Source: Porphyromonadaceae bacterium UBA7048
Lineage (GTDB): Bacteria; Bacteroidota; Bacteroidia; Bacteroidales; Muribaculaceae
Reading direction: 5' to 3'
DNA length: 64,000 bases
Assembly (NCBI GenBank): GCA_002493945.1
Contig: DLAL01000047.1
Span: forward strand, 1 to 64,000
Part shown: piece after piece, positions 42,772 through 51,730 of the stretch
Numbering within the stretch: position 1 is the stretch's first letter
How the letters are laid out: each line of letters begins with the position of its first letter
Program-made: the position numbers and the translations under genes
Notes under the pieces: generated by a model
What the model was told of the DNA's origin: nothing
Databases searched by the model: none
The model's input: only the letters and a program-made list of their open reading frames with translations

Positions 42772-43734
42772 ATGGCAGAAAAGAATGACAAAGTCCACCG
42801 TCAGCGCCCGGCCTCCCGAGGTCGAGCAGACAAGCAACGGAGTTTCATCATCATTGGCGCAATTGCTCTTGCTGCCGTTATTTTTGCACTCGTATTCTTT
42901 ACGGTGAAGTCATCCAGACAGGCCAGGGCTGCTCAGGCCGAGATGGAGCAAATGCAGCTTGACATTGCCCAGCAGCAGCTCGAACGGGACTATCAGGACC
43001 TCAATGATGAGTTCGAGCAGTTCGAGAACTCCCGAAAGTTCATCATGGATGACTCTGTCAAGCGCGAACTCAACGACAAGTACGAGGCCGCACGCATTCA
43101 GGTCGAGAAACTCCAGCAGGAACTCGCCAACCAGAAGCACAAGAGCGCTGCCGAAATATCGAAGCTGCGCGACGAGATATCGACCCTCCGCAACCTTCTC
43201 AAGCACTATGTGGCCGAAATCGACCGTCTGAACAAGGAGAATCAGGCACTCCGCTCCGAAAACAAGGAAATCAAGGAGCGTAACGACAGACTCGCTTCGC
43301 AGGTCTCGGAGACACGCAAGGCCAATGAGGAGCTCAGCGAACGCATGACACTGGCCGAAAAGCTCAACGTGAGCGGTCTCAGCCTCACGCCTCTCAACAA
43401 GAAAGGTAAGAAAGAGAAGAAAGTGACCAAGGCCGTGCAGCTTTGTGCCACATTCACCATCCCGCAGAACAACTCCACTCCCGTTGGCGAGAAGACCATC
43501 TACATGCGTATAGTCTCGCCCTCCGGCCAGCTGCTCGGCCCCGGCGGAACATTCCCCTTCGAGGGCGGCAGCGTAGAGTACACCGCCAAGAAGACCGTCG
43601 AGTATGCAGGCGAGGAGATGCAGGGTGTCACCATTTACTATGACGTCAACACTCCGCTTATTGCCGGAGACTATACTGTCGAACTTTTCGCCGATAACTT
43701 CAGGCTCATATCCTCGTCGTTCAATCTCCGCTGA
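42772..43734 (+). CDS. Membrane-anchored coiled-coil protein of unknown function
   Basis: A 320-residue protein. A basic cytoplasmic N-terminus (residues 1-23) precedes one membrane segment (IIIGAIALAAVIFALVFF, about 25-43). Residues 47-205 form a long coiled coil rich in Glu/Lys/Gln with heptads. A Lys-rich linker (NKKGKKEKKVTK) leads to a beta-rich C-terminal domain (about 220-320) with PVGEKTIYMRIVSPSGQLLG and AGDYTVELFADNFRLI. The C-terminal domain is probably periplasmic. I do not recognise a named family. Its stop overlaps the mgtC-like start by one base. Confidence 0.75.
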   Translation: MAEKNDKVHRQRPASRGRADKQRSFIIIGAIALAAVIFALVFFTVKSSRQARAAQAEMEQMQLDIAQQQLERDYQDLNDEFEQFENSRKFIMDDSVKRELNDKYEAARIQVEKLQQELANQKHKSAAEISKLRDEISTLRNLLKHYVAEIDRLNKENQALRSENKEIKERNDRLASQVSETRKANEELSERMTLAEKLNVSGLSLTPLNKKGKKEKKVTKAVQLCATFTIPQNNSTPVGEKTIYMRIVSPSGQLLGPGGTFPFEGGSVEYTAKKTVEYAGEEMQGVTIYYDVNTPLIAGDYTVELFADNFRLISSSFNLR

Positions 43735-44456
43735 TGAGCTTCGTGCAATACATATACGACTGCATAAACAGCATAGAGATCACCACCGTAGGGTCGGTGT
43801 ACAAGCTCGTGCTGAGCATGCTGCTCGGGGCGGTGGTCGGCTATGAGCGCAAGCGCAAGGGGCAGACCGCCGGCGTGCGCACATTCTCGCTCATCGCCAT
43901 GGGTGCTACTCTGGCCATGCTGCTGTCGATATACGTACCGCAGGAATATATGGGCCTCAAGAACGGCGACCCCGGGCGAATCGCCGCTCAGGTCATCACG
44001 GGTATCGGTTTTCTCGGTGCCGGCGCCATCATACAGATGAAAGGCTCCGTCCGCGGACTGACCACCGCCGCAGGCATATGGATGGTGGCCATCATCGGTA
44101 TGGCTGTCGGGCTTGGCATGTACGTGCTCTCGATAGTGGCCTCCGCCCTGATTCTTTTCATCCTCGTGCAGCTCGAGAAGATAGAGAACCGCGTCAGCCG
44201 CGGCTCAGAGCAGCGCATCATCCGCATTCGCGCCGCCGAGATTCTGCGGAATATCGACGACTACCGCGCCGTGCTCGACTCGCATCATGTGGTGCTTCAT
44301 GCCTTCTTCGTCGACTATGACTACGAACAGAAGGAAACCCACCTCAATCTGATGGTGCTTGTCCGCGAGACCACCGACTACATCGACCTCTTCGCGCAGT
44401 TCGAGCGCCTGCATCCCACCAAGTCGATAACCCTCGCCAATCAGCTGAATATCTGA
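43734..44456 (+). CDS. MgtC/SapB-family membrane protein
   Basis: A 240-residue protein. Residues 1-145 are the MgtC domain: AVVGYERKRKGQTAGVRTFS, LIAMGATLAMLLSIYV, RIAAQVITGIGFLGAGAIIQ, GSVRGLTTAAGIWMVAIIGM and an adjacent membrane segment. The C-terminal about 85 residues are a soluble ACT-like domain (IDDYRAVLDSHHVVLHAFFV). MgtC is linked to growth in low Mg2+ and to F-type ATPase control in pathogens. It overlaps the coiled-coil gene by one base and precedes the antiporter by 9 bases. Confidence 0.9.
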   Translation: MSFVQYIYDCINSIEITTVGSVYKLVLSMLLGAVVGYERKRKGQTAGVRTFSLIAMGATLAMLLSIYVPQEYMGLKNGDPGRIAAQVITGIGFLGAGAIIQMKGSVRGLTTAAGIWMVAIIGMAVGLGMYVLSIVASALILFILVQLEKIENRVSRGSEQRIIRIRAAEILRNIDDYRAVLDSHHVVLHAFFVDYDYEQKETHLNLMVLVRETTDYIDLFAQFERLHPTKSITLANQLNI

Positions 44457-44465
44457 TATTAATTT

Positions 44466-46661
44466 ATGGAAATCGAAGGACTCATCACCGATCTTGCTTT
44501 CATCCTGCTTTTAGGCGCGGGTGTAACCGTTCTCTTCAAGTGGATAGGGCAGCCGGTGGTCCTGGGCTACATCGTGGCCGGCTTTCTGGCCAGTCCGCAC
44601 TTCGAGTATCTGCCCTCTGTGGCGCATGAGGACACAATCGAGTTCTGGGCGCAGATAGGCATCGTGGTTCTTCTTTTCTCACTGGGACTTGAATTCAGCT
44701 TCAAGAAACTCGCCAACTCCGGCGGCTCGGCCGTGGTCACGGCTCTGGTCATCATCACGGGCATGATGTGCAGCGGCATGGTCATAGGCCACCTCATGCA
44801 TCTCAACTTCATCAACAGCCTCTTCCTCGGCGGCATGCTGTCGATGTCGTCCACCACCATCATCATCAAGGCCTTCACCGACATGGGGCTGAGACAGAAG
44901 AAATTCGCCTCTCTCGTACTGGCCGTCCTTGTCGTCGAGGACCTCTTCGCGGTCCTCATGATGGTGTTGCTTTCGTCCATAGCCATCAACAAGACCGTCG
45001 AAGGCTCCGAACTGCTTTTCAGCGTGGGCAAGCTCGTATTCTTCCTCGCCATATGGATTCTGGTGGGTGTCTATGTGCTCCCGTCGCTGCTCGGCCGCAT
45101 CCGCCGCTATCTCAACGGCGAGACCCTGCTGATAGTGTCGATGGGTCTCTGCCTGGGCATGGCCGTATTCTCTGTATTCTGCGGATTCTCGCTCGCACTC
45201 GGAGCCTTCGTCATGGGCTCGATTCTTGCCGGCACTTCATATGCCGAGCGCATAGAGACCGTAGTAACGCCCGTCAAAGACCTGTTCGGAGCCGTTTTCT
45301 TCATCTCCGTGGGCATGATGGTGCAGCCCGACATCCTGGTGCGGCACTGGAGTCCGGTGCTGATTCTTTCGGCCACGGTCATCATCGGCATGATAGTGTT
45401 CGGCACTGCCGGCATGCTCATCACCGGCCAGTCACTGCAGGTGGCCATCCGCTCGGGATTCTCCCTGACGCAGATAGGCGAGTTCGCTTTCATCATCGCC
45501 AACCTCGGCATGTCGCTCGGCGTGCTTAATGCCGACATATATCCTATCGTAGTGGCCGTATCGGTCATCACGACCTTCCTGACGCCATATTTTATCAAGA
45601 TGTCCGACCCCTTCTACTCGTGGGTCGAGCGACATCTGCCCCGGCGGCTGCACTTCCTCATTGACCGCTACAAAAAAGAGGCCGACCGCAGCGACGCCGC
45701 AGGCCGGAACTGGAAAGGTATCCTTGTGCGTACGCTTTCGACAACCCTGCTGTACTTCATCATTCTGGCCGGGATTGAGATTCTGGCCGGACGCTATCTG
45801 CTCGCGCTTATCGCTCCGATTGCCGGAGAGTGGAGCCGCCTGATATGTGTCACGCTCACACTGGCCGTGATGCTGCCGTTCCTCTTCGCGCTCATGATTC
45901 CCGTCGATGCCTCCAAGGGCGGTGACACAGCTCGCATACCGCGTCTGGTCATGACCATATTCCGTATTCTGCTGGCCATCGTCATGGTGTCGAGAGCCAT
46001 CATGATATTCTACAATCCCAAGGCCGGCATACTTGTAGCCGCCACAGCCGTCCTTCTGGCCATCCTCGTATTCTCGAAGCGCCTGCGCCGCAGCATGGCA
46101 CGCATAGAAAGCAAGTTCATCGACAACCTCAATGAGCGCGAGCTACGACGCAGCGGCAAGAAGAATGCCGTCATCCACGACCTCCACAAAGCATTCATGA
46201 CCGTGGGGACGGGATGCGTGTTCGTGGGCCAGCGCCTGATGGACTCCAACATACGCAAGATTTACGGTGTCAATATCGTCGGCATACAGCGCGGACAGAT
46301 GTACATCCCCATACCAGACGGCCGCACGCGCGTCTATCCGGGTGATATCATAAGCGTCATCGGCACCGACGAGCAGATTGAGAAAATGCTTCCTGACGTC
46401 GAACGCACGCTTCCCGAGCCTGAAGTCACCGTTAGTCCCGACGATATCAAGCTGACGGGTATCCTTCTGGACGAGTCCTCGCCGCTTGTGTCGAAAACTC
46501 CGCGCTCGGCCGCCCTGCGCGACAATTACGACGCCCTCGTGGTGGCTGTGGAGCGTGGCGACGAACACATCGACTCGAATCCCGACCTTGTCTTCCGGCC
46601 CGGCGACATCCTGTGGGTGGTTGCCGACCCCGATAAAGTGAAACGAATGAAACAGGCCTGA
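44466..46661 (+). CDS. CPA2-type cation:proton antiporter with two RCK_C-like domains
   Basis: A 731-residue protein. Residues about 5-385 are a Na+/H+ exchanger (CPA2/KefB-type) domain: LAFILLLGAGVTVLFKWIGQPVV, GIVVLLFSLGLEFSF, VVEDLFAVLMMVLLSS and SGFSLTQIGEFAFIIANLGMS. Four more membrane segments follow (about 415-535). Two small beta-alpha domains of RCK_C (TrkA_C) type end the protein: about 575-645 (YGVNIVGIQRGQMYIPIPDG and VYPGDIISVIGT) and about 660-730 (LVFRPGDILWVVADP). No NAD-binding RCK_N domain is seen. It is likely a K+ or Na+ efflux system in the inner membrane. Confidence 0.9.
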   Translation: MEIEGLITDLAFILLLGAGVTVLFKWIGQPVVLGYIVAGFLASPHFEYLPSVAHEDTIEFWAQIGIVVLLFSLGLEFSFKKLANSGGSAVVTALVIITGMMCSGMVIGHLMHLNFINSLFLGGMLSMSSTTIIIKAFTDMGLRQKKFASLVLAVLVVEDLFAVLMMVLLSSIAINKTVEGSELLFSVGKLVFFLAIWILVGVYVLPSLLGRIRRYLNGETLLIVSMGLCLGMAVFSVFCGFSLALGAFVMGSILAGTSYAERIETVVTPVKDLFGAVFFISVGMMVQPDILVRHWSPVLILSATVIIGMIVFGTAGMLITGQSLQVAIRSGFSLTQIGEFAFIIANLGMSLGVLNADIYPIVVAVSVITTFLTPYFIKMSDPFYSWVERHLPRRLHFLIDRYKKEADRSDAAGRNWKGILVRTLSTTLLYFIILAGIEILAGRYLLALIAPIAGEWSRLICVTLTLAVMLPFLFALMIPVDASKGGDTARIPRLVMTIFRILLAIVMVSRAIMIFYNPKAGILVAATAVLLAILVFSKRLRRSMARIESKFIDNLNERELRRSGKKNAVIHDLHKAFMTVGTGCVFVGQRLMDSNIRKIYGVNIVGIQRGQMYIPIPDGRTRVYPGDIISVIGTDEQIEKMLPDVERTLPEPEVTVSPDDIKLTGILLDESSPLVSKTPRSAALRDNYDALVVAVERGDEHIDSNPDLVFRPGDILWVVADPDKVKRMKQA

Positions 46662-46735
46662 CCGCCGCTGCGGCACAGGCTTCAGATATATAGCAAACAA
46701 TAAAGAGTATTAACGAGATATATTTCATCACATCT

Positions 46736-47902
46736 ATGTCAAACGAACGGTATGATCTCCGTGGCGTGTCGGCCACTAAATCGGATGTCCATTCGGCCAT
46801 CAAAAACATCGACAAAGGCATCTTTCCCGGCGCATTCTGCAAGATAGTGCCCGACTATCTCGGCGGCGACCCCGAGTGGTGCAATATCATGCACGCCGAC
46901 GGTGCCGGAACGAAATCTTCGTTGGCATATGCCTACTGGCGCGAGACCGGCGACCTGTCAGTGTGGAAAGGTATCGCTCAGGATGCCCTGATCATGAATA
47001 TCGACGATCTTCTCTGCGTCGGCGTCACTGACAACATCCTTCTTTCCTCGACCATCGGACGCAACAAGCGTCTCGTGCCGGGCGAAGTGATTTCAGCCAT
47101 AATCAACGGCACCGAGGAACTCCTTCAGGACCTGCGCGAGCACGGTGTGAACATCTACTCGACCGGCGGCGAGACCGCTGACGTGGGCGACCTCGTGCGC
47201 ACCATCATCGTCGACAGCACCGTCACATGCCGCATGCGCCGCAGCGACGTGGTGGACAATGCCAATATCGCCGCAGGCGACGTCATCGTGGGCCTTGCGT
47301 CGTACGGGCAGGCCAAGTATGAGACCGAGTACAACGGCGGCATGGGCAGCAACGGCCTTACTTCTGCCCGTCATGACGTGTTCGGCAAAGCTGTGGCGGA
47401 GAAATACCCCGAGACTTATGACAGCGGACTTCCGCAGGAACTCGTGTACTGCGGATCGCTGGGCCTCACTGACGCCGTCGAAGGCGCTCCTGTCAATGCC
47501 GGCAAGCTCGTCCTGTCGCCCACGCGCACATATGCGCCCGTTATCAAGGCTGTCCTCGACAGCCATCGCGCCGACATCCACGGCATGGTGCACTGCTCCG
47601 GCGGCGCGCAGACCAAGATTCTGAACTTTATCGACCGCAAGCACGTTATTAAAGACAGATTTTTCGACGTTCCGCCGCTGTTCGATGTCATCCGCCGTCA
47701 GTCGGGAACCGATCCGCGCGAGATGTACCGTGTGTTCAACATGGGCCACCGCATGGAGATTTACTGTCCGGCGTCGGTCGCAGCCGATGTCATCGCCATC
47801 TCCGAGAGTTTCGGAGTCCCGGCCATGATAGTGGGCCGTGTCGAGGAGGCCGAGTCAAAGCGCCTCACACTCGAGACTCCTTTCGGTACTTTCGAGTACT
47901 GA
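46736..47902 (+). CDS. purM: Phosphoribosylformylglycinamidine cyclo-ligase
   Basis: PurM closes the imidazole ring to make AIR in purine synthesis. The 388-residue protein shows the PurM-type nucleotide-binding motifs: IMHADGAGTKSSLAYAYWRE, QDALIMNIDDLLCVG, YSTGGETADVGDLVRTII, VIVGLASYGQAKYE and MVHCSGGAQTKILNFIDR. The length is slightly more than the about 345 residues of E. coli PurM, with a late extension typical of Bacteroidetes. The gene has its own spacing of 74 bases after the antiporter gene. Confidence 0.92.
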   Translation: MSNERYDLRGVSATKSDVHSAIKNIDKGIFPGAFCKIVPDYLGGDPEWCNIMHADGAGTKSSLAYAYWRETGDLSVWKGIAQDALIMNIDDLLCVGVTDNILLSSTIGRNKRLVPGEVISAIINGTEELLQDLREHGVNIYSTGGETADVGDLVRTIIVDSTVTCRMRRSDVVDNANIAAGDVIVGLASYGQAKYETEYNGGMGSNGLTSARHDVFGKAVAEKYPETYDSGLPQELVYCGSLGLTDAVEGAPVNAGKLVLSPTRTYAPVIKAVLDSHRADIHGMVHCSGGAQTKILNFIDRKHVIKDRFFDVPPLFDVIRRQSGTDPREMYRVFNMGHRMEIYCPASVAADVIAISESFGVPAMIVGRVEEAESKRLTLETPFGTFEY

Positions 47903-47961
47903 TATCGTCAGGAGCCGGCTGCATGGCAGACGGAATATCGGAAAAGTAAACCGATTCTGAT

Positions 47962-49356
47962 ATGAAACGATTCATCCGGTCGGCCGCTTTATGCGCTGCA
48001 GTCATCACAGCCTCCGTGCTGTCGTCGTGCTCTCACGACTCTTCCCGCTCCAAGACATCTCCGGAGGCAGGGGACGAAGTTTGTACTGATACCCTCAGGG
48101 CCGTAACTCTTTACGGCCCTACTTCGTATTTTCTCTATCGGGGCGAGCCGATGGGCTACGACTACGAGCTCGTAGACAGCCTTGCGCGACAGAAGCACAT
48201 GGTTCTCGACCTGAAGGTGGCCAAGACGCTGAGTTCGGCCGTAGCCATGCTTGACTCGGGTAAGGTCGACCTTATCGCCTATCAGGTGCCTATCACCGAC
48301 CACTACAGGCAGTACGTGCGACCCTGCGGGCCTGAGGTCCTCACCAGCCAGGTGCTCGTGCAGCCGCGTGTACGCGGCTCGGTCGAGGTGACTGATGTCA
48401 CCGATCTGGTCGGCCGCGAGGTCTACGTCGAGAAGGACAGCAAGTATCTCAGGCGCCTCGAGAATCTCAACAGTGAGCTCGGGGGCGGCATCATCATCAG
48501 GGAAGTCGACGCTGACACTCTTATCACCGAAGACCTCCTCCGTCTCGTCAGCGACGGCAAGCTGCCCCTTACAGTCGTGGACAGCGACATCGCCATGCTG
48601 AACAGCACTTATTATCCCGATCTGGATGTCAGCGTGCCGGTCAGCTTTCCTCAGCGCGCCGCATGGGCTGTGGGGCGTGATGATGCGGGACTCGCCGATG
48701 AGATAGACGAATGGTTCGCGACGGATGTGCCCCAGCGTACCAGCGAGGATTTGCTCAAACGCTACTTCGAGCAGTCGAAGTATGCTCCGAGCACCAGGTT
48801 CGATTTCTCCAAGGGATATATTTCGAAGTATGACAACCTCTTCCGCAAATACGCACCGTCAGTGGGCTGGGACTGGCGGCTAATGGCTGCCCAGGCATAT
48901 CAGGAAAGCAAGTTCAAGCCTAATGCGCGCTCGTGGGTCGGTGCCCGCGGACTGATGCAGATCATGCCCTCGACGGCACGCGGCTACCGTACATCGGTCG
49001 GACAGCTTAACAATCCCGAGGTGAGCGTGAAAGTGGCCACCCAGCTCATCGACGACCTCGACTGCTATCTTCTCAAGTATGTTCCCAACGACAAAGAGCG
49101 CCTCAAATTCGTCATCGCTGCCTATAACTGTGGCATAGCGCACGTGTACGATGCCATAGCTCTTGCAGAGAAGTACGGCTATGACCCTCAGGTATGGGAC
49201 GACAACGTGGCTCGAGCCATCCTCATGAAGATGAATCCCAAGTATTACAACGACCCCGTTGTGAAGTACGGATACTGCCGGGGTACCGAGACCGTGGCTT
49301 ACGTCAAGAATATCACTGATTTCTACGAACAGGCTCTGCGAGAAATTAATGCCTGA
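47962..49356 (+). CDS. MltF-like lytic transglycosylase lipoprotein
   Basis: A 464-residue lipoprotein with the lipobox VLSSC (Cys near residue 23). Residues about 50-270 are a solute-binding (SBP_bac_3) domain, and residues about 285-440 an SLT domain with AAQAYQESKFKPNARSWVGARGLMQIMPSTARGY, where the Glu in QESKF is the catalytic acid. This is the architecture of MltF, a membrane-bound murein hydrolase whose SBP domain can sense muropeptides. A 10-base-pair perfect hairpin lies inside the coding sequence at 48097-48120. It is not linked to the murein operon at 12-31 kb. Confidence 0.9.
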   Translation: MKRFIRSAALCAAVITASVLSSCSHDSSRSKTSPEAGDEVCTDTLRAVTLYGPTSYFLYRGEPMGYDYELVDSLARQKHMVLDLKVAKTLSSAVAMLDSGKVDLIAYQVPITDHYRQYVRPCGPEVLTSQVLVQPRVRGSVEVTDVTDLVGREVYVEKDSKYLRRLENLNSELGGGIIIREVDADTLITEDLLRLVSDGKLPLTVVDSDIAMLNSTYYPDLDVSVPVSFPQRAAWAVGRDDAGLADEIDEWFATDVPQRTSEDLLKRYFEQSKYAPSTRFDFSKGYISKYDNLFRKYAPSVGWDWRLMAAQAYQESKFKPNARSWVGARGLMQIMPSTARGYRTSVGQLNNPEVSVKVATQLIDDLDCYLLKYVPNDKERLKFVIAAYNCGIAHVYDAIALAEKYGYDPQVWDDNVARAILMKMNPKYYNDPVVKYGYCRGTETVAYVKNITDFYEQALREINA

Positions 49357-49402
49357 CTGCTGAATTTTCATCAGAAATCGTCTGATAATATAAAGATTTC
49401 AT

Positions 49403-49410
49403 TATCTTTG
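49403..49410 (+). promoter_or_regulatory. -7 box for the DUF3332 gene
   Basis: TATCTTTG is an exact TAnnTTTG box 37 bases before the ATG at 49448. A -33 TTTG is not clear. Confidence 0.5.
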
Positions 49411-49447
49411 CGTCAAATATTCCATTAACCAACAAAATTCATCGCTT

Positions 49448-49996
49448 ATGAAGAAAAAAGTAATGAGTGCATTCATGGCGGCGCTTCTCTGTCTGACCGC
49501 AGTGACCACGCCTTCGTGCATAGGCAGCTTCGGACTGTCGAACCGTCTGCTCGGCTGGAACCAGAATGTCGGCAATAAATTTGTCAACGAACTTGTGTTC
49601 TTCGCCTTCTGGATTCTTCCCGTCTATGAGGTATCTATTCTGGCCGATGTCATCGTACTGAACAGCATTGAATTCTGGAGCGGCAGCAATCCCATGGCCT
49701 CCGGCGAAAAGGTGCTTGAGACCAAGGACGGCCGTTATCTGGTGAAAGCTGACAAAGACGGCTATGACATCATGGGTCTCGACGACAACACTATGATCCG
49801 TCTCGACTATGATGCCGACGAAAACAGCTGGAACGTTACAGCCAACGGTGAGACTCATATGCTCTTCGCCTTTGTGGACGACACACACGTACGTGTCCCG
49901 GTCGGTGCCTCGGAATACCGCACCGTCGAACTGTCGGAAGCCGGTGTATATGCTTACCAGCAGATGATAGGCGCCGATAACATGGCAGTTCGCTGA
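49448..49996 (+). CDS. DUF3332 lipoprotein-like membrane protein
   Basis: A 182-residue protein with an N-terminal hydrophobic segment and Cys near residue 24 (VTTPSCIGSFGLSNRLLGWN), then NKFVNELVFFAFWILPVYEV as a second hydrophobic stretch, which fits DUF3332. The C-terminal half is soluble and beta-rich. The family has no known function; it may be lipid-anchored. The transcript ends at the strong hairpin at 50015-50057. Confidence 0.8.
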   Translation: MKKKVMSAFMAALLCLTAVTTPSCIGSFGLSNRLLGWNQNVGNKFVNELVFFAFWILPVYEVSILADVIVLNSIEFWSGSNPMASGEKVLETKDGRYLVKADKDGYDIMGLDDNTMIRLDYDADENSWNVTANGETHMLFAFVDDTHVRVPVGASEYRTVELSEAGVYAYQQMIGADNMAVR

Positions 49997-50014
49997 TACC
50001 ATATTACGGACGTA

Positions 50015-50057
50015 CACAATAAAAGCCGCTTCCCGTCGGGAAGCGGCTTTTATTGTG
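50015..50057. terminator. Strong bidirectional terminator
   Basis: A 20-base-pair perfect stem (50015-50034 with 50038-50057) around a 3-base loop, with GC-rich core GCCGCTTCCC and flanking A and T tracts on both sides. It lies between the convergent DUF3332 and SusD genes and would terminate both. Confidence 0.92.
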
Positions 50058-50075
50058 CGGACAGATGTCAGGGCA

Positions 50076-51716
50076 TCACTTCCATTCGGCGTGCTGCTCA
50101 AGAGCGCTGTTGGTGTCGATTTCGCCCTGCGGGATAGGCCATACGCTGTCCTGTGGACCGCGGGGCGTCTTATGCTGGAGTGTGCCATAACCATTGGCGC
50201 GGTCGGCCTGCATGCGCTTCATGGCGTTTGCGAAGTCGTTCCAGCGGTAGAGGTCTGCGAAGCGGAGGTCTTCGAAGGCCAGTTCGACGCGGCGCTCGTG
50301 ACGGACGATGGCGCGGAGTTCGGCCTGAGTGAGAGTCTTGTTCTTGCCTTCAGCCTCACTGACTTTGGGCATGCCTACGCGGCTGCGTACTTCGTCGATG
50401 CAGTCGATGGCGAGACTGTTGTTGCCGCCTTTCTCGATGAGCGCTTCGGCGTAGGAGAGGAGTACTTCGGCGTAGCGGATGACGTAGTAGTCCTGTGAGC
50501 CGTCATACTCATGCGAGAGGTCTTCGGGAGTGTACCATTTGCGGATGCAGACCGTCGAGGAAGCGGAGCCGATGGTAGGATAGTAGGTGCCGTTCCATGT
50601 CATGCCGGGCACGAAGAGTGTGCCGTAGAGACGCGGGTCGCGGTTCTCCCACATGCGGATGTCCTGATTGGTCTTGGAGTACTTCACGCCTTCGCCTCCA
50701 TTGAGGAGCTCGGCCGGGAAGAGGGGCGATTCTGTGATGGGCAGACCGTCGGTGCAGTAGTATTCGTTGGCAAGGTTCATCGAGCCTTCGATAGCGTTCA
50801 TGGGAGCGCCCCACTTCACGCCGAAAGTCTGGCCTTCGCCCTGAGCCGGGCCTACATAGTGCACGCCGAGGAGTATTTCGGGGTCGTTTTCATTAGCGAC
50901 TGTGAAGAGGTCGGCGAAGTTCTTGCGGTAGTCCGAGCCGTCGCCCGACTTGAAGAGGCGAGTCTTGCCGTAGACCTTGGAATAAGCGCTGATGGCGTCG
51001 TCCCAGCGGCCTGCGAAGAGGCTTACGCGGCCGAGAATGGCGTATCCGGCCTCACGGCTGAGTCTGCCGACGGGAGTCGAGGCGAGTTCGGGGAGGTAGT
51101 CAAGGTTTGCCTTCAGTTCGGTGATGATTGAGTTCACGATGGTCTCGCGGTCGGTCTTTGCGACATTTGCCGTGGCCATGGTGAGAACACCGGTGAAGTA
51201 GGGCACATCGCGGAATACGGATATAAGATTGTTGTAGGCCAGCGCGCGGAGAGCCATAGCTTCGGCGCGGAAGCGATTCTTGGCTTCGTCTGAGATGGGC
51301 ACTCGGTCGATGTTCGAGGTGAGCATGTTGCAGCGCTTGATCATCTCGTAGTTTGCGTTCCAGTACATCGAGAAGCACTCGTCGTTTGTGCCGGAAGTGC
51401 ACTCGGGGATGGAGCTGCCGAGCATCCAGTTGCCCCAGGAGTGGTCACCGTTGTCGGTGCTGGTCTCGCGGCATAGGAATCCGAAGCACCATCCGTCGAT
51501 GTTGTCGTTGTATAGGTTGCCTGCCTGCATGGCGTCGTAGCATGCTGTGAGAGCCATCATGGCGTCGTTCTCGCTCGCCCAGAAGCTGGATGAGGAGGGC
51601 TGGTTGGGGTCGCTGGTGTTGAGGAAGTTGTCGGAGCACGAGACCGAGGTCAGTGCCATGCCGGCAAGCACGAGCGACGCAAGGATATTCTTGGATTTGA
51701 AAATATTGAGATTCAT
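50076..51716 (-). CDS. SusD/RagB-family glycan-binding lipoprotein
   Basis: A 546-residue outer-membrane lipoprotein. The signal ends in a lipobox (ALTSVSC), then DNFLNTSDPNQPSSSSFWAS. The RagB/SusD profile is visible in NMLTSNIDRVPISDEAKNRF and MALRALAYNNLISVFRDVPY, in GRLSREAGYAILGRVSLFAGRW and in the C-terminal IVRHERRVELAFEDLRFADLYRW. SusD-like proteins bind glycans at the cell surface and lid the SusC channel. It is 14 bases downstream of the SusC gene. With GH16 upstream, beta-glucans are the likely ligand (inference). Confidence 0.95.
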   Translation of the reverse strand: MNLNIFKSKNILASLVLAGMALTSVSCSDNFLNTSDPNQPSSSSFWASENDAMMALTACYDAMQAGNLYNDNIDGWCFGFLCRETSTDNGDHSWGNWMLGSSIPECTSGTNDECFSMYWNANYEMIKRCNMLTSNIDRVPISDEAKNRFRAEAMALRALAYNNLISVFRDVPYFTGVLTMATANVAKTDRETIVNSIITELKANLDYLPELASTPVGRLSREAGYAILGRVSLFAGRWDDAISAYSKVYGKTRLFKSGDGSDYRKNFADLFTVANENDPEILLGVHYVGPAQGEGQTFGVKWGAPMNAIEGSMNLANEYYCTDGLPITESPLFPAELLNGGEGVKYSKTNQDIRMWENRDPRLYGTLFVPGMTWNGTYYPTIGSASSTVCIRKWYTPEDLSHEYDGSQDYYVIRYAEVLLSYAEALIEKGGNNSLAIDCIDEVRSRVGMPKVSEAEGKNKTLTQAELRAIVRHERRVELAFEDLRFADLYRWNDFANAMKRMQADRANGYGTLQHKTPRGPQDSVWPIPQGEIDTNSALEQHAEWK

Positions 51717-51730
51717 GATTGATTCAAGAT

